A stretch of DNA of 64,000 nt from RUG11272 sp045226335. GTDB taxonomy: Bacteria; Bacillota; Clostridia; Christensenellales; Aristaeellaceae. The DNA is taken from positions 1 to 64,000 of the forward strand of contig JBGVCH010000002.1 in assembly GCA_045226335.1 (NCBI GenBank), read 5' to 3'. Below are positions 1 to 9,000 of this stretch, one piece after another. How positions within the stretch are numbered: position 1 is the stretch's first letter; every line of letters starts with the position of its first letter. The position numbers and the translations under genes were made by a program. The notes under the pieces were generated by a model. The model was given only the letters and a program-made list of their open reading frames with translations, was not told where the DNA came from and ran no database searches.

Positions 1-46
1 ATGGATCGCGATGTTATGCCGGGATGCCGTCATCCCGGACGCCTGA

Positions 47-68
47 CCGCAGCAAGCCTGCGGTTTTT
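47..68 (+). terminator. Intrinsic terminator at window start
   Basis: A six-base-pair stem (CCGCAG/CTGCGG, loop CAAGC) is followed by a broken T-run that overlaps the stop of the minus-strand gene beginning at 68. The T-run lies on the plus strand, so it probably ends a plus-strand gene outside the window. A frame ending in TGA at 44-46 could be that gene's last 14 codons, but a perfect 8-bp hairpin at 19-38 sits in the same stretch, so coding is doubtful. Confidence 0.5.
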
Positions 69-631
69 CATTTTTTCAGGAGCCACTTGATGCCGTAGCT
101 GCCGATGGCATTGCCCGCCGCGGCCACGGGCAGGATCCACCAGGCAACGCCCCGGGCGATGGCCGCGTAGCCCGCGATGGCGATGGAGTGCCCGTATCCC
201 GACAGGATGAACAGCGCCACGCCGTAGATGACGAAGGGCAGCCGGGATTCCTCCCCCACCTTCGTGGTGGCCAGGTACATGCAGACGCCGCACATGACGG
301 CCTTCCACAGGATCACCAGCGGTCCCTGGGCCGCCAGGCCGTCCATCATGTTCTTCGCCATCTCCGTGATCTCCGGCAGGCACAGGGACGCCAGCAGGCC
401 GCAGGCAAAAGCGCCGCCCACGTTCATCAGCAGCATGATCCCCTTCTGGGCCGGGCTGTAGTCCTTCCGGGTGACCCGGCCGGTGAAGAGTTCCGCGTCG
501 AAGTTCACCACAAACCACAGTCCCGCGCTGAACAGCACCGCGCCGGCCACACCGCCCACCTTGAGAAACACGATGCAGCCCATGCAGATCATCACGCCGG
601 CCGCCACAGACTTTCTCACCGAACTGATCAT
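68..631 (-). CDS. Compact formate/nitrite (FNT-family) channel-like membrane protein
   Basis: This 187-residue protein looks like a member of the FNT family of pentameric channels for formate, nitrite or related small anions in the cytoplasmic membrane. I see six hydrophobic segments. ELFTG near residue 50 corresponds to the FNT loop motif. GHSIA near residue 148 matches the HSIAN region carrying the central pore histidine, and a GN pair follows in the last membrane segment. FNT proteins usually have 250-280 residues, so loops and termini are unusually short. The start overlaps the end of the upstream serine hydrolase gene by four bases (ATGA), so the two are translationally coupled. Substrate cannot be told from sequence. 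Confidence 0.75.
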   Translation of the reverse strand: MISSVRKSVAAGVMICMGCIVFLKVGGVAGAVLFSAGLWFVVNFDAELFTGRVTRKDYSPAQKGIMLLMNVGGAFACGLLASLCLPEITEMAKNMMDGLAAQGPLVILWKAVMCGVCMYLATTKVGEESRLPFVIYGVALFILSGYGHSIAIAGYAAIARGVAWWILPVAAAGNAIGSYGIKWLLKK

Positions 632-2088
632 TTTTCTTCTTCTCCTTTTCCGCTCGGTCCGGCCTTTGTGAAAACCACATGGCCGCCGGGGAAGTCCACG
701 CCGGTGCCGTCGAAGGCCAGCTCATCCCCGGCCCAGCTCACTACGCCGTCCATGCTGTCCGGGCCGTCCGGCGTCCGCATCGACAGGAGGAGTTTGCCCT
801 GCTGCCAGCCGTAGGCGCCGAAGTACCGGAGCATGGCTGTGCCGTTGGGGATCACCGCCGTGAGCCCCGCCCGGCCTCTGGGCAGGTAAAACACGATCTC
901 CTCCATCTCGCTGAACCGCATGGACAGCCGCAGGTGGTCCAGGAGGGCCTTTTCCAGGGAGATCCGCAGGGGTTGATTCTGAAAGGCCGTTTCATACACG
1001 CCCTCCGGCAGCGGCGCGTCGCCGCCGTCGTCCTCCGGGAAGCCGTATGCCAGTCCGGCGATCTTCTCCTTCAGGGCCGCCTGCTGATCCTGCGTCCCGG
1101 CCGGCGCGTCGAAGGCCGGGAACAGGTATTCTCGGATCAGCCGGAACTCCTCCCCCATGTCGGAGGTGCCGCAGGTCACCGCCAGCACGGCGTCCCGCTT
1201 CTCATCCACGATGCAGGCCTGGCCCATGGCGCCGTCGCCCCGGTACCGGCCGTCCATGCACCGCCAGAACTGGAAGCCGTAGCCCTGGCCCCACTCGTTG
1301 CCCTCCTGGCGGGTGCCCTCGTAGTTGGCGATGTGCTCCCGGGTGGCCAGGTCCACCCAGCCCTCCGGCAGGACCTGCTTCCCCTCCCAGACGCCTTTTT
1401 GAAGCAGGCACAGGCCAAAGCGGGCGATGCCCTCCGCGCTCAGGTGCAGGCCGAACCCGCCGCAGCTCACGCCCTGGGGGCTCATGTCCCACGCCGGCGT
1501 CTCAATGCCCAGCGGCCCGAACAGCCGCGGCACCAAGTAGTCCCGCACCGTCTGTCCCGTCACCTTCTGGACCATGCAGGAGACCAGGTAAGTGCCGAAA
1601 CTGTTGTAGTGGAAGTGCGTCTTGGGCGGGTACAGCACCTTGTGGCTCAGCACATGGCGGGCCCAGGTGATCTTCGGGTCCCGGGAGGGCGAGTCGGACT
1701 CCGGCGCCAGGCCCGAGCCCATGCACAGCAGGGCCTCCAGCGTGACTTGCCGCAGCTCCTCCTCCCGGCCCTCCGGCACTTCCTCCGGCAGGATGTCCAC
1801 CACGCTGCTGTCCCAGGCCAGCTTCCCCTCGCTGACGGCAAACCCCGCCGCCGCGCTGGTGAAGGACTTGCTCAGGGAGAACAGGCTGTGGGGCGTCTGG
1901 TCGTCGTAGGGGGCGAAGTTCACCCGGGCCACCTGTTTCCCGTGCCGCAGCAGGATCATGCTGTGGAACTGCACCTTGTCCCGGCTCTTCTCCCATTCCT
2001 CCAGGAATTGCAGCAGGCCCGCGGAGGAGACACCGGCCTCCTCCGGGCTTGTGTATGCGTCAAAGGCTCTCCCGGCTGTTCTGCTCAT
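628..2088 (-). CDS. Beta-lactamase-fold serine hydrolase (class C/esterase-like)
   Basis: This 486-residue protein belongs to the serine beta-lactamase-like family, which includes class C beta-lactamases, DD-peptidases and esterases. The nucleophile motif SxxK is seen as SLSK at residues 71-74, and a YxN-type motif (YNS) lies near residue 160. The N-terminus (MSRTAGRAFD) has no signal peptide, so a cytoplasmic esterase or amidase role is as likely as peptidoglycan work. The C-terminal roughly 120 residues form an extra domain as in related serine hydrolases. The gene is first in a two-gene minus-strand unit with the FNT-like channel and has its own promoter at 2136-2163. The true substrate is unknown. 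Confidence 0.82.
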   Translation of the reverse strand: MSRTAGRAFDAYTSPEEAGVSSAGLLQFLEEWEKSRDKVQFHSMILLRHGKQVARVNFAPYDDQTPHSLFSLSKSFTSAAAGFAVSEGKLAWDSSVVDILPEEVPEGREEELRQVTLEALLCMGSGLAPESDSPSRDPKITWARHVLSHKVLYPPKTHFHYNSFGTYLVSCMVQKVTGQTVRDYLVPRLFGPLGIETPAWDMSPQGVSCGGFGLHLSAEGIARFGLCLLQKGVWEGKQVLPEGWVDLATREHIANYEGTRQEGNEWGQGYGFQFWRCMDGRYRGDGAMGQACIVDEKRDAVLAVTCGTSDMGEEFRLIREYLFPAFDAPAGTQDQQAALKEKIAGLAYGFPEDDGGDAPLPEGVYETAFQNQPLRISLEKALLDHLRLSMRFSEMEEIVFYLPRGRAGLTAVIPNGTAMLRYFGAYGWQQGKLLLSMRTPDGPDSMDGVVSWAGDELAFDGTGVDFPGGHVVFTKAGPSGKGEEEK

Positions 2089-2135
2089 CGTTCTTCCCCC
2101 GTCTTCCGTTTTTGCCGATCCGTGTCGCCGCCGTC

Positions 2136-2163
2136 ATTGTACCATAGTACAGAAAAAAGGCAA
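2136..2163 (-). promoter_or_regulatory. Sigma-A promoter of the serine hydrolase gene
   Basis: Read on the minus strand, TTGCCT and TACAAT are separated by 16 bases, with the -10 box about 50 bases ahead of the start codon. It is divergent from the purA promoter at 2194-2222. The two -35 boxes form the ends of an inverted repeat (GGCAAG/CTTGCC). Confidence 0.6.
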
Positions 2164-2193
2164 GCCCGGATGTGCCGAAGTTCGTCCCGAGCC

Positions 2194-2222
2194 TTGCCAT
2201 TCCCCGGCCGATCGTTTATAAT
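2194..2222 (+). promoter_or_regulatory. Sigma-A promoter ahead of purA
   Basis: TTGCCA and TATAAT are separated by exactly 17 bases, about 70 bases before the purA start. It is the only clear promoter I see ahead of the colinear purA-hisH-hisF-hisC-dnaE run. Confidence 0.72.
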
Positions 2223-2289
2223 GATGGCGCTGTGCCAAAGGCGCAGGGCGGTTTTGATGTGCCGCCGTCAGAAACGGGAGGGATTCTCC

Positions 2290-3567
2290 ATGGTTCGTGC
2301 AATCGTAGGCGCCAACTGGGGCGATGAGGGCAAGGGCAAGGTCACCGACGTGATGGCCGCCGAAAGCGACGTGGTGGTGCGCTTTCAGGGCGGAGCCAAC
2401 GCCGGCCACACCATCATCAACGAGTACGGCAAGTTCGCCCTGCATCTGCTGCCCAGCGGTGTTTTCCATCGGGATGTGATCAATGTCATCGGACCCGGGG
2501 TGGCGCTGAACATCGACGCGCTGCTGAAGGAGCTGAAAGACCTGACGGACCGCGGCGTGCCCGCCCCGCAGATCCGCATCAGCGACCGCTGCCAGGTCAT
2601 GATGCCCTACCATATCGATTTCGACCGCTTCGAGGAGGAGCGCCTGGGCAAGCAGTCCTTCGGCTCCACCAAGAGCGGCATCGCGCCCTTCTATTCCGAT
2701 AAGTATGCCAAGACCGGCATCCAGGTCTGCCAGCTGTACGACGAAAGCCTGCTGCGGGAGCGGCTGGCCATCGCGCTGGTGAAGAAGAACTGCCTGCTGG
2801 AGCACCTGTACCACAAGCCGCCGGTGGACATCGACGCCCTGACGGCCAAGCTGCGGGAACAGGCGGAGCTTATCAGGCCCATGGTCTGCGACACCAGCCG
2901 CCTGCTGTACGAGGCGGACAGGGCCGGAAAGGTCATCCTGCTGGAGGGCCAGCTGGGCACCCTGCGGGATCCGGACCACGGCATCTACCCCTATACCACC
3001 TCCTCCTCACCCCTGGCGGGGTACGGCTGTGTAGGCGCGGGGATCCCGCCCCGGTCTCTGACGGACATCGTCTGCGTGACGAAGGCCTACTCCTCCGCCG
3101 TAGGCGCCGGCCCCTTCGTCTGCCGGCTGGACGGCCCCGAGGGGGATGAGCTCCGCCGCCGGGGCGGCGACGCCGGCGAGTTCGGCGCCACCACCGGCCG
3201 GGCCCGGGACGTGGGCTGGTTCGACGCGGTGGCCACCCGCTACGGCGTGCAGATCCAGGGCGCCACGGAGGCCGTGCTGACCAACCTGGACGTGCTGGGC
3301 TACCTGCCGGACATCCCGGTGTGCGTGGCCTATGAAACCGCCGAGGGCGAGCGGATCACCGACTTCCCCGCCACCCCCGTGCTGATGGGCTGCAAGCCGG
3401 TGTTCGAGAGGCTCCCCGGCTGGCTGTGCGACATCCGCGGCATCCGGAATTACGCCGACCTGCCGGAGAACTGCCGCCGCTATGTGGACTTCATCGAGGC
3501 GCAGATCGGCACCCCCATCCGCCTGGTCTCCAACGGCCCCAAGCGCGAGGAGATCCTCCGGCGCTGA
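2290..3567 (+). CDS. purA: Adenylosuccinate synthetase
   Basis: PurA joins IMP and aspartate using GTP, the first committed step from IMP to AMP. The 425-residue product is full length for the family. It starts with MVRAIVGANWGDEGKGK, the signature GTP-binding loop, and contains the expected GG(A/P)NAGH segment. The frame stays open far upstream, but the start at 2290 has a GGGAGGGA ribosome site and is the only one fitting the family. The next gene, hisH, starts 17 bases after the stop. Purine and histidine syntheses are linked because the HisHF reaction releases AICAR, a purine intermediate, so grouping these genes is sensible. Confidence 0.96.
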   Translation: MVRAIVGANWGDEGKGKVTDVMAAESDVVVRFQGGANAGHTIINEYGKFALHLLPSGVFHRDVINVIGPGVALNIDALLKELKDLTDRGVPAPQIRISDRCQVMMPYHIDFDRFEEERLGKQSFGSTKSGIAPFYSDKYAKTGIQVCQLYDESLLRERLAIALVKKNCLLEHLYHKPPVDIDALTAKLREQAELIRPMVCDTSRLLYEADRAGKVILLEGQLGTLRDPDHGIYPYTTSSSPLAGYGCVGAGIPPRSLTDIVCVTKAYSSAVGAGPFVCRLDGPEGDELRRRGGDAGEFGATTGRARDVGWFDAVATRYGVQIQGATEAVLTNLDVLGYLPDIPVCVAYETAEGERITDFPATPVLMGCKPVFERLPGWLCDIRGIRNYADLPENCRRYVDFIEAQIGTPIRLVSNGPKREEILRR

Positions 3568-3584
3568 ACAGGAAAGAGGAAGCT

Positions 3585-4181
3585 ATGATCGCCATCATCG
3601 ACTACGGCATGGGCAACCTGCGGAGCGTCCAGAAGGCGCTGGAGTACCTGGGCCAGGACGCCCGGATCACCGACCGGCCGGAAACCATCCGGGAAGCAAG
3701 CCATGTGGTGCTGCCCGGGGTGGGCGCTTTTCAGGACGCCATCGAGCGCCTGCGCCGCAGCGGCCTGGACCGCGCCTTCACCGACGCCGCGAAGGCCGGG
3801 AAGCCGGTGCTGGGCATCTGCCTCGGCATGCAGCTGATGTATGAGGCCAGCGAGGAAAACGGGGTCTTTGAAGGCCTGGGTTTGCTGCCGGGCCGCGTCA
3901 CCCTGCTGGACGCCCCGGGCCTGAAGGTGCCCCACATGGGCTGGAACACCCTGGACACCCGCCCCTGCCCCCTCTTCGACGGGGATCAGCATCCCGCCGT
4001 CTATTTCGTCCACTCCTACTGCGCCCGGGACATCAGCGGGGATACCGCCGCCGTCTGCACCTACGGGCAGCCCTTTACCGCGGCGGCCTGCCGGGGCAAC
4101 ATCCTGGCCACCCAGTTCCACCCGGAGAAGAGCGGCAACGTGGGGCTGGAGATGCTCCGCCGGTTCGCCGCCATGGCGTGA
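3585..4181 (+). CDS. hisH: Imidazole glycerol phosphate synthase, glutaminase subunit
   Basis: HisH (198 residues) hydrolyses glutamine and passes ammonia to HisF for imidazole ring formation in histidine synthesis. The start IAIIDYGMGNLRSV is the family signature. The nucleophile cysteine lies in LGICLGMQLM, and the C-terminal catalytic His and Glu lie in TQFHPEKSG. The start at 3585 has an AAGAGGA ribosome site, and the distance to hisF is 15 bases, as expected for subunits made in equal amounts. hisA, which normally lies between or next to these genes, is not in the window. Confidence 0.96.
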   Translation: MIAIIDYGMGNLRSVQKALEYLGQDARITDRPETIREASHVVLPGVGAFQDAIERLRRSGLDRAFTDAAKAGKPVLGICLGMQLMYEASEENGVFEGLGLLPGRVTLLDAPGLKVPHMGWNTLDTRPCPLFDGDQHPAVYFVHSYCARDISGDTAAVCTYGQPFTAAACRGNILATQFHPEKSGNVGLEMLRRFAAMA

Positions 4182-4196
4182 AGGGAGGGACATTGA

Positions 4197-4961
4197 ATGC
4201 TGACCAAGCGCATCATCCCCTGCCTGGACATCCGGGACGGCCGGGTGGTCAAGGGCATACAGTTTCTGAACATCCGGGACGCCGGGGACCCCGTGGAAGC
4301 CGCCGTCCGCTATAACGAGGCCGGCGCGGACGAGCTGGTGCTGCTGGACATCAACGCCAGCCACGAGGGCCGCGGCACCATGCAGGACGTGGTGAGCCGG
4401 GTGGCCGAGCAGGTCTTCATCCCCTTCACCGTGGGCGGCGGCATCCGCAGCGTGGAGCAGATCCGCGGGCTGCTGTCCCTGGGCGCGGACAAGGTGTCCA
4501 TCAACAGCCCGGCGGTGCGGAACCCGGACTTCATCACCGAGGCCGCCCTGCGCTACGGCAGCCAGTGCATCGTGCTGGCCATCGACGCCAAGGCCCGGCC
4601 CGGCGGCGGCTGGGAAGTCTACCTCAACGGCGGCCGGATCCCCACGGGCATCGACGCGGTACAGTGGGCCGTCGATGGTGTGCGCCGCGGCGCCGGGGAG
4701 ATCCTGCTGACCAGCATGGACACCGACGGTGAGGGGGACGGCTTCGCCATGGAGCTGACCCGCACGGTGGCGGACGCCGTGCCGGTGCCGGTGATTGCCT
4801 CCGGCGGCGCCGGGAAGCGCGAGCACTTCCGGGACGTCCTCACCGAGGGCCACGCGGACGCCGCCCTGGCCGCCACCCTGTTCCACTTCGGGATCCTGCC
4901 GGTGCCGGAGCTGAAGCAATGGCTGGCCAGCGAGGGCGTGCCGGTGCGCCTGACCAGCTGA
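4197..4961 (+). CDS. hisF: Imidazole glycerol phosphate synthase, cyclase subunit
   Basis: HisF (254 residues, normal length) is the TIM-barrel partner of HisH. It converts PRFAR and ammonia to imidazole glycerol phosphate and AICAR. The N-terminal LTKRIIPCLDIRDGRVVKG carries the catalytic Asp, VGGGIRS is a phosphate-binding loop, and the second catalytic Asp lies in TSMDTDGEGDG. A GGGAGGG ribosome site precedes the ATG. It lies between hisH and hisC in a tight cluster. Confidence 0.96.
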   Translation: MLTKRIIPCLDIRDGRVVKGIQFLNIRDAGDPVEAAVRYNEAGADELVLLDINASHEGRGTMQDVVSRVAEQVFIPFTVGGGIRSVEQIRGLLSLGADKVSINSPAVRNPDFITEAALRYGSQCIVLAIDAKARPGGGWEVYLNGGRIPTGIDAVQWAVDGVRRGAGEILLTSMDTDGEGDGFAMELTRTVADAVPVPVIASGGAGKREHFRDVLTEGHADAALAATLFHFGILPVPELKQWLASEGVPVRLTS

Positions 4962-4975
4962 GAGGAGAGAAAGCC

Positions 4976-6034
4976 ATGGCCTACGAGAGCGCCCTCGCCC
5001 TGTCCCTCTCCCCCTACGTGGCGGGAGAGCAGCCGAAGGACCAGACGTTCATCAAGCTGAACACCAACGAGAACCCCTATCCGCCGTCGCCGAAGGTGGC
5101 GGAAGCCCTGACCGGTCAGGCGGAAAGCCTGCGGCTGTACCCGGACACGGAGGCCACCCGGCTGCGGGAAACCATCGCCCGGGTCAACAGTGTTGATCCG
5201 GAGAATGTGTTCTGCGGCAACGGCTCCGACGAGGTGCTGGCCTTCGCCTTCGCGGCCTTTTTCGCCGGGAAGGCCCTGGTGTCCGCGGACATCACCTACA
5301 GCTTTTATCCGGTGTATGCCAGCCTGTTCGGCGTGAATTATACCGCCGTTCCCCTGCGGGAGGACTTCACCGTGGATCCCGACACGCTGATGCGGGGGGC
5401 CCCCATTGCCATCGCCAACCCCAACGCCCCCACGGGCATCATGCTGCCCCTCGGCGAGATCGCCCGGATGGCGGCCCACTGCAGGGCAAACGACGCGGTA
5501 CTGCTGGTGGACGAGGCCTATGCCGCCTTTGCCCCGGAGAACGCCGTGCCGCTGCTGAAGGACCACGACAACCTGCTGATCACCCGCACCTTCTCCAAGA
5601 GCCACGCCCTGGCAGGGCTGCGGATGGGCTACGCGCTGGGTTCCGTGCGCCTCATCGACGCCCTGCGGCGGATCCGGGACTCCTTCAACAGTTATCCCAC
5701 GGACCGCCTGGCCCAGGCCGCCGCGGAAGCCGCCATGGCTGACACGGCATACACCGCCCGGCGGACCGGGCAGATCGTCGAAACCCGGGACCGGTGCCGC
5801 GAAGCCCTGCTGAAGGCCGGCATCGAGGTCCTCCCCTCCGCCACCAACTTCCTGTTCGTGAAGGCCGACGAAACCGACGCCGCTCCCGTCCAGCGGGCCC
5901 TGCGGAGCGAAGGCATCCTGGTGCGCCACTTCACCGCCCCCCGCCTGAAGCCCTGGCTCCGGGTCACCATCGGCACGGCGGAGGACATGGAAAAAGTCAC
6001 TAAAGCCCTGATCCGCCTGATCCACAAACCCTGA
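4976..6034 (+). CDS. hisC: Histidinol-phosphate aminotransferase
   Basis: HisC (352 residues) is a PLP-dependent class II aminotransferase that converts imidazole acetol phosphate to histidinol phosphate. The substrate-arm motif NTNENPYPPS, the VDEAYAAF segment holding the cofactor-binding Asp, and RTFSKSHALAG with the PLP-binding lysine are all present. I chose the ATG at 4976 because it follows GAGGAGAG and fits the family N-terminus; a longer frame would overlap the end of hisF. The gene is followed 39 bases later by dnaE. Some family members also act on aromatic amino acids. Confidence 0.93.
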   Translation: MAYESALALSLSPYVAGEQPKDQTFIKLNTNENPYPPSPKVAEALTGQAESLRLYPDTEATRLRETIARVNSVDPENVFCGNGSDEVLAFAFAAFFAGKALVSADITYSFYPVYASLFGVNYTAVPLREDFTVDPDTLMRGAPIAIANPNAPTGIMLPLGEIARMAAHCRANDAVLLVDEAYAAFAPENAVPLLKDHDNLLITRTFSKSHALAGLRMGYALGSVRLIDALRRIRDSFNSYPTDRLAQAAAEAAMADTAYTARRTGQIVETRDRCREALLKAGIEVLPSATNFLFVKADETDAAPVQRALRSEGILVRHFTAPRLKPWLRVTIGTAEDMEKVTKALIRLIHKP

Positions 6035-6073
6035 TCCCGAATTCCGAATTGAATTGAAAGGAGGCTGCCCCCG

Positions 6074-9000
6074 ATGGCATTCACCCATCTCCATCTGCAC
6101 ACCGAGTACAGCCTCCTGGACGGCGCCTGCCGCATCCCGCGGCTGGTGGAGCGGCTGAAGGCCCTGGGCATGGACAGCTGCGCCATCACGGACCACGGCG
6201 TGCTGTACGGGGCCATCGACTTCTACGAGGCCATGAAGAACGCCGGCCTGAAGCCCATCATCGGCTGCGAGGCCTATGTGTGCAGGGACCACCTGGACCG
6301 CAGCAACGCGGGCCGGGAGATGAGCCACCTCATCCTCCTCTGCGAGAACGAGACAGGCTGGCGCAACCTGTGCTGGCTGGACAGCGAGGCCTTCGTCAAC
6401 GGCTACTACTACCGGCCCCGGATGGACTATCAGATGCTCCGGGAGCACCACGAGGGCCTCATCGCCCTGTCCGCCTGCCTGTCCGGCGACCTGCCCAAGC
6501 TGCTGCTGGCGGGCCGCTACGAGGACGCGGCGGACCACGTGCGGATGATGCGGGACATCTTCGGCCCGGATCACTACTACATCGAGCTGATGGACCACGG
6601 CATCCGGGAGGAGAAAACCGTCCTCCCCCGCCTCATCAGCCTGGCCCGGGAAATGAACGTCCCCATGGTGGCCACCAACGACTGCCACTACCTGCTGGAG
6701 GAGGACGCCCCGGCCCAGGAAGTCCTCATGTGCATCCAGACCGGCAAAACCCTCGACGACCCTTCCCACATGCGGCACGAGACCACCAAGCTCTACGTCC
6801 GCAGCGAGGCGGAGATGCAGGCCCTGTTCCACGCCATCCCCGAGGCCATCGAGAACACCCGTGTCATCGCGGATCGCTGCAACCTGGAGTTCACCTTCGG
6901 CGAGCGGAAGATCCCCGTGTACCCGGTGGAAACCGGTGAGACCAGTCTGGAAATGCTGACCCGCCTGTGCAGCGAGGGCATCCGGCGGCTGTACCCGGAG
7001 GCCAAGGAGGGCGACGAGCCCTGGCAGCGCCTGCGGTACGAGCTGGACACCATCCGGGGCATGGGCTTCGTCGATTACTTCCTCATCGTCTGGGATTTCA
7101 TCAACTACGCCCGGTCCAACGGCATCATGGTGGGCCCGGGCCGGGGCAGCGCCGCCGGCTCCATCGTCTCCTACTCCCTGGGCATCACCTCCCTGGACCC
7201 CCTGAAATACCAGCTGCTCTTCGAACGCTTCCTGAACCCGGAGCGGGTGTCCATGCCGGATATCGACGTGGACTTCTGCTACGAGCGGCGGCAGGAGGTC
7301 ATCGACTATGTGGTGCGCAAGTACGGCGCGGACCATGTGAGCCAGATCATCACCTTCGGCACCATGGCCGCCCGGGCCGTGGTCCGGGACGTGGGCCGGG
7401 TGCTGGGCCTGAGTTATCAGGACACGGACACTGTGGCGAAGGCCGTGCCCTTCGAGCTGGGCATCACCCTGGAGCAGGCCCTGAAACTGAGCCCCCAGCT
7501 CCACACCATGGACGCGGAGGACCCCAATGTCCACCGCCTGCTGCAGATGGCCATGACCCTGGAGGGCATGCCCCGCAACGCCTCCACCCACGCCGCCGGC
7601 GTGCTGATCACAGACCGGCCCGTGACGGACTACGTGCCCCTGCAGCGCAACGACGACGTGATCACCACCCAGTTCGCCAAGGACACCATCGAGCACCTGG
7701 GCCTGCTGAAGATGGACTTTCTGGGGCTCCGGACCCTGACGGTGATCCGGGACGCCCTGGACATGATGCGGGAAGTCTCCGGCGTGGACATGAAGCCCGA
7801 GGACATCCCCCTGGATGACCCCGCCGTCTACGAGATGATCTCCGCCGGAGACACCGACGGCGTGTTCCAGCTGGAGGGCAGCGGCATGCGGTCCTTCCTG
7901 ATGCAGATGAAGCCCGGCAATTTCGAGGACATCATCGCCGCCATCTCCCTGTACCGCCCGGGACCCATGGAGTCCATTCCCCGCTACATCGCCGGCAAGC
8001 AGAACGCCGCCAGCGTTACCTACTCCACCGAAAAGCTGCGGCCCATCCTGGACGTCACCTACGGCTGCATGGTGTACCAGGAGCAGGTGATGCAGATCGT
8101 CCGGGACCTGGCCGGGTATTCCTACGGCCGGTCGGACCTGGTGCGCCGGGCCATGGCCAAGAAGAAGCACAAGGTCATGGAGGAGGAGCGGCAGAACTTC
8201 GTCTACGGCCAGACGGACAAGGACGGCACCATTGTGATCCCCGGCTGCGTCCGCAACGGTGTGCCGGAGGACGTGGCCAACCAGATCTACGACGAGATGA
8301 TCTCCTTCGCCTCCTACGCCTTCAACAAGTCCCACGCCGCGGCCTACGCCGTGGTGGCCGCCCAGACCGGCTGGCTCAAGCGCTGGCATCCGGCGGAGTT
8401 CATGGCCGCCATCATCAACAGCGTCTACGGCAACGCCGGCAAGGTCTCCGTGTACATCCAGTACTGCCGGGCCCACGGCATCCCGGTGCTGCCCCCGGAC
8501 ATCAACCGCTCCGGCTGGAAGTTCTCCGTGGAGAAGCAGGCGGACGGCACCCCGGCCATCATCTTCGGTCTCGGCGCGGTGAAAACCGTGGGTGAAGGTG
8601 CGGTGGAGGCCATCGTGCGGGAGCGGGCGAAAAAAGGCCCCTACAAGGACATCTTCGACTTCTGCGCCCGGATCGACCCCTCCGTCTGCGGCAAGCGGGT
8701 GGTGGAGAGCCTCATCAAGGCCGGCGCTTTCGACGGCTTCGGTGCCACCCGGCCGGCCCAGCTGGCGGTGTTCGAGAGCGAACTGGACGCCAACGCCAGG
8801 CAGCGAAAATCCAACGTGGACGGCCAGCTTTCTCTCTTTGATCTGGGCGGGGGCGGGGACGCCATCAGTCTGGAAACGCCCCACACCTACCCCGATCTGC
8901 CGGATTACACCACCCGCTACCGCCTGGCCCAGGAGAAGGAAATGACCGGCGTCTACATCACCGGCCACCCGCTGGACGACTTCCGGGACCTGCTGAGCAC

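Noticed and set aside
2158..2199. Inverted repeat GGCAAG...CTTGCC followed on minus by T residues, as a terminator
   Set aside because: It lies upstream of both divergent genes, and its arms coincide with two -35 boxes, so promoter symmetry explains it better.
679..2289. Long in-frame extension upstream of purA
   Set aside because: It runs antisense to the serine hydrolase and across the purA promoter. The PurA family starts at the 2290 ATG, which has a good ribosome site.
6036..6060. GAATTCCGAATTGAATTG short repeat before dnaE
   Set aside because: Too short and AT-simple to be an element. It has no match in the 90-bp repeat core, only a loose likeness to its flanks.
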